Assembly: GCA_900469345.1 (NCBI GenBank) | Contig: UBWZ01000003.1 | Coordinates: forward strand, 266,577 to 330,576 | Reading direction: 5' to 3' | DNA from: Hyphomicrobiales bacterium | GTDB taxonomy: Bacteria > Pseudomonadota > Alphaproteobacteria > Rhizobiales > Rhizobiaceae | Length of the DNA stretch: 64,000 nt | Shown here: one piece after another, positions 8,341-16,720 of the stretch | How the letters are laid out: each line of letters opens with the position of its first letter | Numbering within the stretch: the stretch's first letter is position 1 | Position numbers and translations under genes: made by a program | The notes under the pieces: model-generated | What the model was told of the DNA's origin: nothing | The model's input: only the letters and a program-made list of their open reading frames with translations | Database searches by the model: none

Positions 8341-8961
8341 GTGATTAAGGCTGTCCTTTTCGATATGGACGGAGTGCTGATTGATGCCAAGGACTGGCAT
8401 TTTCACGCTCTAAACGATGCGCTGTCTCTTTTCGGCTTTGAGATTAGCAGGACAGAGCATTTGTCTGCTTATGACGGATTGCCGACCAAGAAGAAGCTGG
8501 AGATCCTGTCGCAGACCCAAGGGCTCCCGCGACCGTTGCACGACTTCATCAATCGGCTGAAGCAGCGCCGGACACATGAGATCACCATCCAGAGCTGCCG
8601 GCCGATGTTCCACCATCAGTACGCGCTCGCGCGCCTAAAGCGCGAGGGCATGAAGATTGCGGTCTGTTCAAACTCCATCCGGTCGACCATCCAGGTCATG
8701 ATGGAGAACGCTGCACTTCTTGAGTATCTGGATTTCTTTCTATCCAACGAGGACACGTCAGCGCCCAAGCCGGACCCGGAAATCTATGTGAAAGCCATCG
8801 CGCAGTGCGGGGTGCAGCCCCACGAGGTCCTGATTGTTGAGGACAACCATCATGGCATTCAGGCCGCGCGCGCATCGGGAGGAAATGTTTTGGAAGTCGC
8901 AACCGTCTACGATGTGACCTACGATCGCATTGCTGCGGCAATCAGGAAGGCTGAAGGCTGA
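8341..8961 (+). CDS. HAD-superfamily hydrolase (phosphoglucomutase/phosphatase-like, subfamily IA)
   Basis: A 206-residue cytosolic HAD phosphatase or phosphomutase with all four family motifs: nucleophile DMDGVLID (D8, D10) in motif I, the motif II serine in CSNS, the lysine of KPDPEIY, and the metal aspartate region VEDNHHG. The helical cap between motifs I and II matches the beta-phosphoglucomutase type. Translation starts at GTG 8341, supported by GGGGAG nine bases upstream. The next gene starts only 4 bases after the stop, so the two are surely co-transcribed. The context (nucleotidyltransferases, GDPD-like protein, permease) suggests it removes or moves a phosphate on a sugar or polyol phosphate. 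The exact substrate cannot be read from the sequence. Confidence 0.85.
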   Translation: MIKAVLFDMDGVLIDAKDWHFHALNDALSLFGFEISRTEHLSAYDGLPTKKKLEILSQTQGLPRPLHDFINRLKQRRTHEITIQSCRPMFHHQYALARLKREGMKIAVCSNSIRSTIQVMMENAALLEYLDFFLSNEDTSAPKPDPEIYVKAIAQCGVQPHEVLIVEDNHHGIQAARASGGNVLEVATVYDVTYDRIAAAIRKAEG

Positions 8962-8965
8962 TATC

Positions 8966-10459
8966 ATGCGCTACCTGATCCCCATGGCCGCTCACTCTGA
9001 CCTCTTCCCGAAGTCGGATTACCATTTTCCAAAGCCGCTCGTAGAAATCGGCGGTCGCCCGATGATCGCCCATGTGGTCGAGGGCATTCAGCGATACGAT
9101 GCAGAAGCTGAGTTCATCTTTGTGGTGCGCAAGGAGGACTGCGACCAGTTCAGTCTCGACGCATCGCTGGCGCTTTTGACCGAGAGGCCCTGCCACGTCG
9201 TCAAGCTGTCCGAGCCCACCCGCGGATCCGCATGCACCGCGTTGATGGCTGTCGATCTGATCCAGGATGACCGTCCCCTGGTCATTTGCAACTCCGACCA
9301 GGTCATCCATGCAGACATACATGCAATCAACAGGAACTTCATCGCGACCGGCGTAGACGCAGGCGTCATCACCTTCCCTTCGGTCCATCCACGCTGGTCA
9401 TACGCGTCCACTTCGCACAATGGCTCGGTTCTGGAAGTTGCGGAAAAGCGTGTATTGAGCCGAAGTGCCATCGCTGGATACTATTTCTTCCGGAAGGGAC
9501 GCGACTTCATTCAGGCTGCGATGAGATCGATCGAGAACGGGGCAAGCGTCGACGGCGGGTTCTTCATTGCGCCGACCCTGAACGAGATCATTCTCCGGTC
9601 CGGGCTGGTTTCCCACCAGGAGATCAGGGAGGACCAGTATCACAGCCTCTATTCACCTCATCGCGTCGATCAGTACGAGCGGTGGCTTGAGACCCAAGTG
9701 CCCGCGCCATCCGACAAGCCGCTCCAGATCATCATCCCGATGGCCGGCCTTGGCAGCCGGTTCGCAAACGCGGGATACCAGAAGCCCAAGCCGTTTATCG
9801 ACGTCCTCGGAAAGCCGATGATCGAGCGGGTCATCGATAATCTCAAGACGCCAAATTCCAAGTTCATTCTACTCGCCCGCCAGGAACACGTGGTAGCGGA
9901 ACCTGACGTGGTCAAAAGCCTGGTGGACCGCGGCGACATCGTCATCGTCCCGGTTCATAAGGTGACGGAGGGCGCAGCCTGCACCATCGCCTTGGCGCGC
10001 GGTGTACTGGACACCCAGGCTCCCATCCTCATCGCCAACTGCGATCAGATCATCGATTTCGATTGTGACGCCTACATCCGTGACGCCGTACGGCGCGATA
10101 TAGACGGCAGCATCCTCATTTTCAAAGATCGACACCGTGATCCGAAGTGGTCGTTCGCACGCCTCTCGGAGAGTGGCTACGTCGAGGAAGTGAAGGAAAA
10201 AGTAGCGATTTCCGATCTTGCCACGGTTGGCCTCTACTATTTCAAGACCGCCCAGAGCTTCCTGGACGCCGCACTGGACATGATTGCGCTGAACGATCGC
10301 GTCAACAACGAGTTCTATGTCTGCCCTGTCTACAACTATATGATCGGGTCGGGGCAGCGGGTTGGTGTTTACGAAGTGCCGGCCGAAGCCATGCATGGCA
10401 TCGGTACTCCGGCAGATCTTGACGAGTATCTGGAGCTGATTGCCGGGACCGTGCAATGA
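8966..10459 (+). CDS. Two fused nucleotidyltransferase domains; first degenerate, second intact
   Basis: A 497-residue protein made of two homologous sugar-phosphate nucleotidyltransferase folds. The second half keeps the NTP-binding loop IPMAGLGSRF (about 257-266), the lysine-rich KPKPFIDVLGKPM and the metal motif NCDQ (358-361), so it should make an NDP-activated sugar or polyol. The first half has the matching KPLVEIGGRPM and NSDQ (109-112), but the G-x-G-x-R loop has become IPMAAHSDLF (5-14), so it may bind rather than activate substrate. Both halves share WSYA/WSFA and an EK near the catalytic region. The start at 8966 lies 4 bases after the HAD stop. The stop overlaps the next start (ATGA). 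The nucleotide and substrate are unknown. Confidence 0.85.
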   Translation: MRYLIPMAAHSDLFPKSDYHFPKPLVEIGGRPMIAHVVEGIQRYDAEAEFIFVVRKEDCDQFSLDASLALLTERPCHVVKLSEPTRGSACTALMAVDLIQDDRPLVICNSDQVIHADIHAINRNFIATGVDAGVITFPSVHPRWSYASTSHNGSVLEVAEKRVLSRSAIAGYYFFRKGRDFIQAAMRSIENGASVDGGFFIAPTLNEIILRSGLVSHQEIREDQYHSLYSPHRVDQYERWLETQVPAPSDKPLQIIIPMAGLGSRFANAGYQKPKPFIDVLGKPMIERVIDNLKTPNSKFILLARQEHVVAEPDVVKSLVDRGDIVIVPVHKVTEGAACTIALARGVLDTQAPILIANCDQIIDFDCDAYIRDAVRRDIDGSILIFKDRHRDPKWSFARLSESGYVEEVKEKVAISDLATVGLYYFKTAQSFLDAALDMIALNDRVNNEFYVCPVYNYMIGSGQRVGVYEVPAEAMHGIGTPADLDEYLELIAGTVQ

Positions 10460-11139
10460 AGTGCATCGTCCCGCTCGCCGGACCGGATATCTTTAGTGCT
10501 GACAGGGGTTTTCGCCCGCTCGTCCTGTACGAAGGGACGTGCCTGATCGAACGGGCACTGGATAGCCGCCCTTGGGCAGCGCAGCTGTCTCCACGGGATT
10601 ACATCTTCGTCACCCGCAGCGATCTGGGAGATGGTCAGCTTGACGCGTTCTTGGCCCGCCATTGGCCCGGCTCGGCGAACGTTAAGCTCCCCTCTGTTAC
10701 AGACGGCGCCATGCTGAGCGCGCTGGCGGCGGTTGCGCTTTGCCCGGATGATCGGCCTATCATCGTTGATCTCGCCGACATTCTGTTCCAATGCGAACCC
10801 TTGGAAAGAATAGAGTTCACGCGCAGCACGGGCGCCATCGTTCCGACCTTCCAATCTCAAGAGGCGATTTACAGCTATCTGCAGGAAGAACAGGGCCGCG
10901 TCGTTCGCGCCGCCGAGAAGAGGGTCATCGGCACAAAGGCGTCTGCCGGCGTCTATATGTTCCGTAGCCGCGAACTCTACATGTCCGCAGCGGCGCATTC
11001 CATTCGCAACAGGTCGAACCTCCAGCACAATGGCCTCTACTTCGTTTGCCCCATGGTGAACGGTATCCTCGAGATGGGCTATGAGGTTGAAGCTGTTCCG
11101 GTGACCGACGTCGTGCCCGTCAGCAAATTGTTTCATTAG
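10456..11139 (+). CDS. Degenerate nucleotidyltransferase-fold protein
   Basis: The 227-residue product is homologous to each half of the preceding protein: it opens MKCIVPLAGPDIF, has RPLV where the relatives have KPLV or KPFI, DLAD (105-108) where they have NSDQ or NCDQ, an AAEKRVIG segment and a GVYMF strand. The G-x-G-x-R nucleotide loop is missing, as in the first half of its neighbour. It could be a regulatory or binding subunit, or an enzyme with a changed substrate. The start overlaps the upstream stop by four bases (ATGA), so the pair is translationally coupled. Fold assignment is good; the function is unknown. Confidence 0.75.
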   Translation: MKCIVPLAGPDIFSADRGFRPLVLYEGTCLIERALDSRPWAAQLSPRDYIFVTRSDLGDGQLDAFLARHWPGSANVKLPSVTDGAMLSALAAVALCPDDRPIIVDLADILFQCEPLERIEFTRSTGAIVPTFQSQEAIYSYLQEEQGRVVRAAEKRVIGTKASAGVYMFRSRELYMSAAAHSIRNRSNLQHNGLYFVCPMVNGILEMGYEVEAVPVTDVVPVSKLFH

Positions 11140-11151
11140 GATAGGTGATCC

Positions 11152-11781
11152 ATGCGTATCATCAGTCATCGCGGCTTTTGGCTGGAGCCACGAGAAAAGA
11201 ACAGCATTGAAGCTTTTCAGCGCACAGTGGACGACGGGTTCGGAACCGAGACAGACTTCCGGGATCTCAACGGCGATCTCGTCATCAGTCATGATCCTCC
11301 AACCTCGTCCTCAGCGATCGCGGTTGAAAAGCTGATGGAGATATTCCGCGACAAGCATCTTGTTCTCGCAGCCAATGTGAAATCGGACGGCGTCGGTTCA
11401 ATGATCAAGGAGGTCATGGACCGCTACGAGCAGGAATACTTTGCGTTTGACATGTCCGGCCCGCAGCTCAAGCAGTACACGGATCTCGGCATACCGTCCT
11501 ACACGCGCCACAGCGATGTTGAGCCTGAGCCGATCTTGTACGGCAAGGCAGCCGGTGTCTGGCTTGATGATTTCGCCGGCGGTTGGATTTCCGAAGGCAT
11601 CGTCCGCGAGCATCTGTCGGCCCACAAGCAGGTGTGTGTCGTCTCTTCCGAGCTTCACGGCAGATCGGGAGAAGAATTGTGGGAGATGCTGAGATCGACC
11701 AAGCTCACCCAATCAGCCGACCTGACGCTGTGCACTGATCTGCCGACGAAAGCTGTCGAGTTTTTTGGGAGCCGGACATGA
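11152..11781 (+). CDS. GDPD-like phosphodiesterase
   Basis: The 209-residue protein has the N-terminal signature of glycerophosphodiester phosphodiesterases: SHRGFW (His6, Arg7), EKNSIEAF, GTETDFRD (E33, D35, the metal pair) and VISHDPP (H47, D48). The third usual metal ligand, the glutamate of the I-E-I-K strand, appears to be Asn76 (LAANVK), so activity may be altered. No signal peptide is seen, so it is probably cytosolic. It starts 12 bases after the previous stop and is the fourth gene of the same run. It might hydrolyse a phosphodiester intermediate of the glycan precursor made here; that is inference. Confidence 0.75.
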   Translation: MRIISHRGFWLEPREKNSIEAFQRTVDDGFGTETDFRDLNGDLVISHDPPTSSSAIAVEKLMEIFRDKHLVLAANVKSDGVGSMIKEVMDRYEQEYFAFDMSGPQLKQYTDLGIPSYTRHSDVEPEPILYGKAAGVWLDDFAGGWISEGIVREHLSAHKQVCVVSSELHGRSGEELWEMLRSTKLTQSADLTLCTDLPTKAVEFFGSRT

Positions 11782-11929
11782 CGGTCTACTGACCGATCGG
11801 CTCCTCCGGTGTCGTCTGATCTGCGGCAGAATACCATCGCGATAGGACGCCCCGTTTTTGCCCGGTTGATGTTTCATGGGCTTCCATTAGAACCGTCAGA
11901 ACAGCGCGTGTTCGGATGCGGAGATCGAG

Positions 11930-12730
11930 TTGGACACATTGATTGGCAATATCGGCCTGGGGCTCAAGCGCCAGATCCGGGTCATAACCGCCTTGACGAT
12001 CCGCGAGGTGCGCCTTCGCAATAGCAAACACGCCTTCATGCAGCTGTTCGACGTTCTGGAAGCGATCGTCTTCATCGTCATCCACTGGATGATCTTCACC
12101 TTCCTGCACCGCCAGCTGTTGATCGGTGACAGTCTCCTGCTGTTCATCACCACGGGCATCTTCCCCGTCCTCTTCTTCCGCACGATGAGCATGCGAGCGG
12201 CGTCCGCCATCGAGGCATCGAAGAACGTAACCTCCATCCCCTATATCGAGCCGGTCGATTACTCGATCGCGCGAACGGGTGTGGAGTTTATGTCGTTTCT
12301 CATCCTGTTCCTGGCCTTTTTTGCGATGATCGCGGCATTTGACCTTTCGAGATTCGCAATCCCCTACAAGCCGATTGCGGTCCTCGAATTTCTTGTCCTG
12401 ATCACGACGTTTTCGTTCGGGATCGGTCTCATCAATTCCTTCATCACCTATCTCTTCCCACTGTGGAAGTTCATCTATTCGTTCGTCTCGCGCGTGCAGA
12501 TCTTCTTCAGCGCAGTGTTTTACATCCCGGAATATATGCCGCCGCAGCTGAAGTACTACGTGTCCTTCAATCCCATCATGCACTACGTTTCACTCTTCAG
12601 AACCGCCTTCTATCCCACCTATCCAACCCATCTCATCTCGATGACCTATGCCGTATCCTGGTCGGCAGGCGCGGTGCTGATCGGTCTGGCTCTCGAGCGG
12701 GCCCTGCGAAACCATCGCGCTGCGGGTTAG
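11930..12730 (+). CDS. ABC-2 type polysaccharide export permease
   Basis: A 266-residue integral membrane protein with about six hydrophobic segments and the ABC-2 permease layout of KpsM/Wzm proteins: a short amphipathic N-terminus (LTIREVRLRN), then membrane spans at roughly 45-65, 70-90, 120-145, 155-180, 190-205 and 240-258. FYIPEYMPPQLKYYVSFNPIMH fits the conserved periplasmic loop before the last span. These permeases move lipid-linked glycans or capsule across the inner membrane with an ATPase. No ATPase gene is present in this cluster. Translation appears to begin at TTG 11930 behind CGGAG. The gene is on the same strand 148 bases after the GDPD gene and may share its transcript. Confidence 0.85.
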   Translation: MDTLIGNIGLGLKRQIRVITALTIREVRLRNSKHAFMQLFDVLEAIVFIVIHWMIFTFLHRQLLIGDSLLLFITTGIFPVLFFRTMSMRAASAIEASKNVTSIPYIEPVDYSIARTGVEFMSFLILFLAFFAMIAAFDLSRFAIPYKPIAVLEFLVLITTFSFGIGLINSFITYLFPLWKFIYSFVSRVQIFFSAVFYIPEYMPPQLKYYVSFNPIMHYVSLFRTAFYPTYPTHLISMTYAVSWSAGAVLIGLALERALRNHRAAG

Positions 12731-12941
12731 CGGCTGGCACGGACTCGTTCTGTTCGCGGCAAGAACCAAGGCAGATGCAGGGGCCGCGCTCCCTCGCAAG
12801 GCTTCTTCGCAAGTCAGGCAAATTGTCCATCGGGCGCACAAACGCATGCGGCGCTATAGAAGAAATCCTGTCGCTCAAATCCCGCCGTTGTTCTTTAAGT
12901 CCATCTGCAGCACGCGGTTTCGAGGAGTTGCCGAGGCGCAG

Positions 12942-14861
12942 TCAGCGGGAATGGCGACCAACAGGCTTATGCGGCGTCTTGTTCCACACGAAGGGCCGGG
13001 TCCTGAGCTCGGCCACAGCCCGCCATGCGGCATAGGATGTCATCAGCCAGTAGGCCGGCACCATGGTCCAGCGACGTCCGACAAGCCGCTTTTCGTGGTC
13101 GATCATCGAACCGATCCCCAGCCCGAGAAAGATCAGGTAGCTGCCGAGGATGTTGACGCCATCGATGATGAACAGCGCCAGCACGCCAGGAGGGATGGCA
13201 GTCGCCGGCGCCTCCAGCATGGCGACGATGCCGAGCCCGAGAAACAGGATGATCAGCGGGTGCAACAGTGACGACATCAGCATGCCGCCCACCATCAGCT
13301 GGAAGACCAGAAAGGCGCCGAGACCCATCTCGCCGATAAGCTGCAGCGGATCGCGCATCAGCACCAGCCATGTCTGCAGCCAGCCCTTGAACCAGCGGCT
13401 GCGCTGCGCCGTCCAGACGGAAAGTTCCACCGGCGCGTCTTCCAGCGTCTGGCGATGCAGGACGCCCGCCCGGTATCCGAGCCGGTAGAGGCGCAGACCG
13501 AGATCCGCGTCCTCGGTCACGTTGTAGGGATCCCATCCGCCTGCCGCCCGAAGAGCCTCGGTGCGCAGGTGGTTGGAGGTCCCGCCGAGCGGCAGCGGCA
13601 TTCGGTTATGGGCGAGCATTGGCAGAAGGCCGCGAAACAGGGCCGAGTATTCGACCGAAAACAGCGCGCTCAGCCACGACGCATGCGCGTTGGTGATGAT
13701 GAGGGGCGCCTGCAGGCAGGCAAGCTCCGGCGGTGACGCCTGAAACCGCGCATAGGCCTCGCGCAGTTGCTGCGGATGCGGCCGGTCCTCCGCATCGTAG
13801 ACCGCCACAAACTCGCTGCGCACGCATGCCAGGGCGTAGGTGAGTGCCTTTGGCTTGGTACGCGGCCCGTAGGCAGGCACCTCGATGATCTCGAACGGCG
13901 CGCCGGGTCGTTCCGCCTTCAGTGCGGCGATCGTCTCGCGGTCGTCGGCTTCGCAGACGAGCTTGATGTCGAGCAGCGAGGCCGGCCAGTCCAGGCGGCG
14001 CAGGCTGGCGATCAGCTGGCGTGCCATTCCCGCCTCGCGGTAGAGCGCCACCATCACCGTATAGCGAGGCAGCGGGCGGGCGCCGGAAGCTGAATCCACC
14101 GGGCTCGCGCCCGCGACCTTGCGCATGAGTGCTGCAATCCGCAGCGCGAGCGACAGGAGATAGATCGTTGATAGCGTGACATGCAGCGCGGCGAGCATGG
14201 CCATCGGGCGCAGGATCAGCCCCGAGGCGAGCGTTGCGATGATCAGACCCGCGCAGAAGCCCTGATGCCCGGTCATCACGATGCGGGCCGAAAGCTGCGG
14301 GACCGTCTCGAACAGCCGGTTGCTGGCAGTTTGAACGCGGCGAGCAGCACCGGCATTCCAGACCGCGGACCGGATGGCGCTTGGCGTGGTGATCGCAAGG
14401 TTGCGCCCGAGCGCCGGAAGCGTGGCAAGGGCGGCCGCGAGGTCGACGATCCGGGCGGCCTGCGGCACGACTGCGGTTTGCGACGGCAGATGCCGGTGGC
14501 CGATCCGCAGCATTAGTGGCCATTGCAGCTGCGTATCGAGTATCGGAAGGTCCGCGACAAAACGGGCATCGATGGTTTCGATGAAAGGCAGCCGCAGCAG
14601 GCGGGCGACCGCGCCATAATAGGCGTCCTCCTCCACCTCGCCGCAGGCCAGCAGCTCGTCTTCCAGGCTGGTGCCGTTGGCGTCCGAACACAGGGTCAGC
14701 CGTGCGAGCAGCGGCTTTGAAAAGCCGAGCGCCGTCAGCGCCGAAAGCTCCGCCTGTCGCGCGGCTTGCACGTCAGGCTGTGTCTCCGTTTTGTGGGAGG
14801 AGCCGTCAGGCAGGTCCTCCAGCCGCTCCGAAGGCTCGGGCGGATATTCCCCCATCCGCAT
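12942..14861 (-). CDS. Inner-membrane GT2 glycosyltransferase with T2SSE/MshEN-like N-terminus
   Basis: A protein of about 639 residues. The N-terminal 150 or so residues (LGFSKPLLARLTLCS, EVEEDAYYGAVARLLRLPFI) resemble the GspE/MshE N-terminal domain often fused to glycosyltransferases. Two membrane spans follow, then a GT2 catalytic domain with VALYREAGMARQLIASL, the DxD-type region VAVYDAEDRPHP, the acceptor-site TEDADLGLRL and QRSRWFKGW (the QxxRW motif of processive beta-glycosyltransferases), and several C-terminal spans. The layout matches NfrB-like or cellulose-synthase-like enzymes. The start is uncertain: ATG 14861, ATG 14855 or GTG 14885. It is divergent from the solute-binding protein gene. 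The product polysaccharide is unknown. Confidence 0.8.
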   Translation of the reverse strand: MRMGEYPPEPSERLEDLPDGSSHKTETQPDVQAARQAELSALTALGFSKPLLARLTLCSDANGTSLEDELLACGEVEEDAYYGAVARLLRLPFIETIDARFVADLPILDTQLQWPLMLRIGHRHLPSQTAVVPQAARIVDLAAALATLPALGRNLAITTPSAIRSAVWNAGAARRVQTASNRLFETVPQLSARIVMTGHQGFCAGLIIATLASGLILRPMAMLAALHVTLSTIYLLSLALRIAALMRKVAGASPVDSASGARPLPRYTVMVALYREAGMARQLIASLRRLDWPASLLDIKLVCEADDRETIAALKAERPGAPFEIIEVPAYGPRTKPKALTYALACVRSEFVAVYDAEDRPHPQQLREAYARFQASPPELACLQAPLIITNAHASWLSALFSVEYSALFRGLLPMLAHNRMPLPLGGTSNHLRTEALRAAGGWDPYNVTEDADLGLRLYRLGYRAGVLHRQTLEDAPVELSVWTAQRSRWFKGWLQTWLVLMRDPLQLIGEMGLGAFLVFQLMVGGMLMSSLLHPLIILFLGLGIVAMLEAPATAIPPGVLALFIIDGVNILGSYLIFLGLGIGSMIDHEKRLVGRRWTMVPAYWLMTSYAAWRAVAELRTRPFVWNKTPHKPVGRHSR

Positions 14862-14920
14862 GACTCTGCTACACCGTCCGCTCACGGACGCCCCAACCTA
14901 TCCCCAGACGGATCATAGAC

Positions 14921-15799
14921 ATGCGCCAGAGGATTGCACCCCTCAAAACCAAGGGCTTCGCCGGGCTTTTGGCATTGCTGTTGCTCGCCCTTGGTGGCAT
15001 TGGCGGCGCGTTCTCAGCGCAAACGGCCCCTGGCGCGCTGCCGCGCCTGTTTGATTCCCGCGAGCGGATTGCGCGTCCGGATCTCAGCCAGGTGGTCCGG
15101 CTGCGCATTCTTACCACCGCAGATTTCCCGCCATTCAATTTCGCCGACCAGACGGGCCGCCTGTCCGGCTTCAACCTGGACCTTGCCCGCGAGATCTGCA
15201 CGGAACTGCAGCTCGAATCCAAGTGCCAGGTCCAGGCGCTTCCCTATGACGAGCTGCAAAAGGTTCTGGAAAGCGGCGGCGGCGAAGCGGTGATGGCCGG
15301 CCTCGCGGTGACGCCGGACCTGCGTCGCCGGTTTTTGTTTTCGAGGCCCTATCTCGGCATCCCCGCCCGCTTTGCCCGTAACCGCACTGCCCGGATCGAC
15401 GGCGATACGGCGGCGGCCCTGGCCGGGGCCCCCGTCGGCGTCGTCCGGGACACCGCGCACGCCGCCATGCTCAAGGCATTCTTCCCGTCGGTCGACGCCC
15501 GGACTTTCGACAGCGACGAGGTCATGCTCGACGCGCTGAAGAAGGGCGAGGTCAAGGCCGTGTTTGCCGATGGCCTGCGGCTGCCGTTTTGGGTGGCGGG
15601 CGAGGCGTCGGAAAATTGCTGTGCTCTGTTCGACGGTCCGTACCTGTCCCAGAAATATTTGGGGGAGGGGCTGTCGGTGATGATCCGCCGCAACGATCCG
15701 GATCTGGTCGCAGCCTTCGATCATGCGCTGCTGGAGCTGTCGCGCAACGGCCGTCTGCAGGACATCTACCTGCGCTATTTCCCGAACGGGCTCTACTGA
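14921..15799 (+). CDS. Family-3 extracellular solute-binding protein (amino-acid type)
   Basis: The 292-residue product has a classical signal peptide (positively charged MRQRIAPLKTKG, hydrophobic GLLALLLLALGGIGG, cleavage near AFSAQ) and then a periplasmic family-3 binding-protein fold. It shows LRILTTADFPPFNF, GFNLDLAREICTEL, VMAGLAVTPDLRRRFLFS, GAPVGVVRDTAHA and DALKKGEVKAVFADG, all conserved in polar amino-acid binders. No ABC permease or ATPase gene is adjacent, so it is an orphan. It could serve a transporter encoded elsewhere, or be a sensor accessory. Confidence 0.88.
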   Translation: MRQRIAPLKTKGFAGLLALLLLALGGIGGAFSAQTAPGALPRLFDSRERIARPDLSQVVRLRILTTADFPPFNFADQTGRLSGFNLDLAREICTELQLESKCQVQALPYDELQKVLESGGGEAVMAGLAVTPDLRRRFLFSRPYLGIPARFARNRTARIDGDTAAALAGAPVGVVRDTAHAAMLKAFFPSVDARTFDSDEVMLDALKKGEVKAVFADGLRLPFWVAGEASENCCALFDGPYLSQKYLGEGLSVMIRRNDPDLVAAFDHALLELSRNGRLQDIYLRYFPNGLY

Positions 15800-15844
15800 G
15801 ACGCGAGCGCGGAATACCTTCCTAGGGCAGGGGCCGCCTCAGCC

Positions 15845-16510
15845 TTACTGGCTAGCCCAGATAATGCGCGCCATCCACTCCACGTCCGGCAGGTCGAAGC
15901 TGCGATTGGGATGATCCGGATTGAGCGACATCAGCTCCACCGCCCGTGCCGTCTGGCGGGCGAGCACCTTGGCCATGACCTCGCCTTCCTTGGTCTTCAG
16001 CACCACCCGGTCGCCACGACGCACCTGCGCCCCCGGCTCGACGATCAGCACGTCGCCGTCGCGGTAGAGCGGCATCATGGAATCACCCTGGACTTCCAGC
16101 GCGTAGACGGCGCCCTTGCGGGCAGGGTCCACGGGGAACTCCACCACGTCCCAGCCCTGGCCGGCAGGAAAGCCGCCATCGTCGAAGAACCCGCCGGCAC
16201 CCGCCTGCGCAAACCCTAAGAGCGGGATCGTGCCCGGCTGCGGCGGGAAATTGCCCTCGGGAAGGCTGCCGCGCCGTCCGGACGACGGCAGGTAGCTCAT
16301 GAATTGGTCGACCGTCGCGCCGGTCGCCTCCAGAACCTTGGCGATCGACTCCGTCGAGGGCCAGCGCAATCGTCCGTCGGGCCCGAGGCGCTTGGACTTG
16401 TTGAACGATGTCGGATCAAGACCGGCGCGCCGCGCCAGCCCCGACGGCGTCAACTGATGACGCTCGGCAAGCGTATCGATCGCAGTCCATATGGTTTCAT
16501 GTGACAGCAT
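15845..16510 (-). CDS. S24-family (LexA/CI-like) transcriptional regulator
   Basis: The 221-residue protein has an N-terminal helix-turn-helix of XRE type (LTPSGLARRAGLDPTSFNKS, about 21-40) and a C-terminal S24 peptidase-like domain. The domain contains GDSMMPLYRDGDVLIVEP, with the catalytic serine, and the lysine in EVMAKVLAR. Such proteins repress genes and may self-cleave when RecA is activated, or act as stable repressors. Convergent with the solute-binding protein gene 45 bases away. A 210-base gap separates its start from the response-regulator gene; no clear signal is seen in it. Confidence 0.88.
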   Translation of the reverse strand: MLSHETIWTAIDTLAERHQLTPSGLARRAGLDPTSFNKSKRLGPDGRLRWPSTESIAKVLEATGATVDQFMSYLPSSGRRGSLPEGNFPPQPGTIPLLGFAQAGAGGFFDDGGFPAGQGWDVVEFPVDPARKGAVYALEVQGDSMMPLYRDGDVLIVEPGAQVRRGDRVVLKTKEGEVMAKVLARQTARAVELMSLNPDHPNRSFDLPDVEWMARIIWASQ

Positions 16511-16720
16511 CGCGTTTCGTGCCTCGGACTGGGAGCGGCATGCTGAGAGTGTGATGCCGCTTCTGGATCAGGCCCGTCAGATAGGACGATGGCTCAAGCG
16601 GGCGTCGCCTGGCGAAAGGCTTCGCCGGTCCTTGGCGAAATCTAGCGAAATCATCCACCGTCGTAAAGAGCGGAGAGGAATAAAATCCTGCACCTCCGGG
16701 CCCTCCCGCGGCGACCGGGG

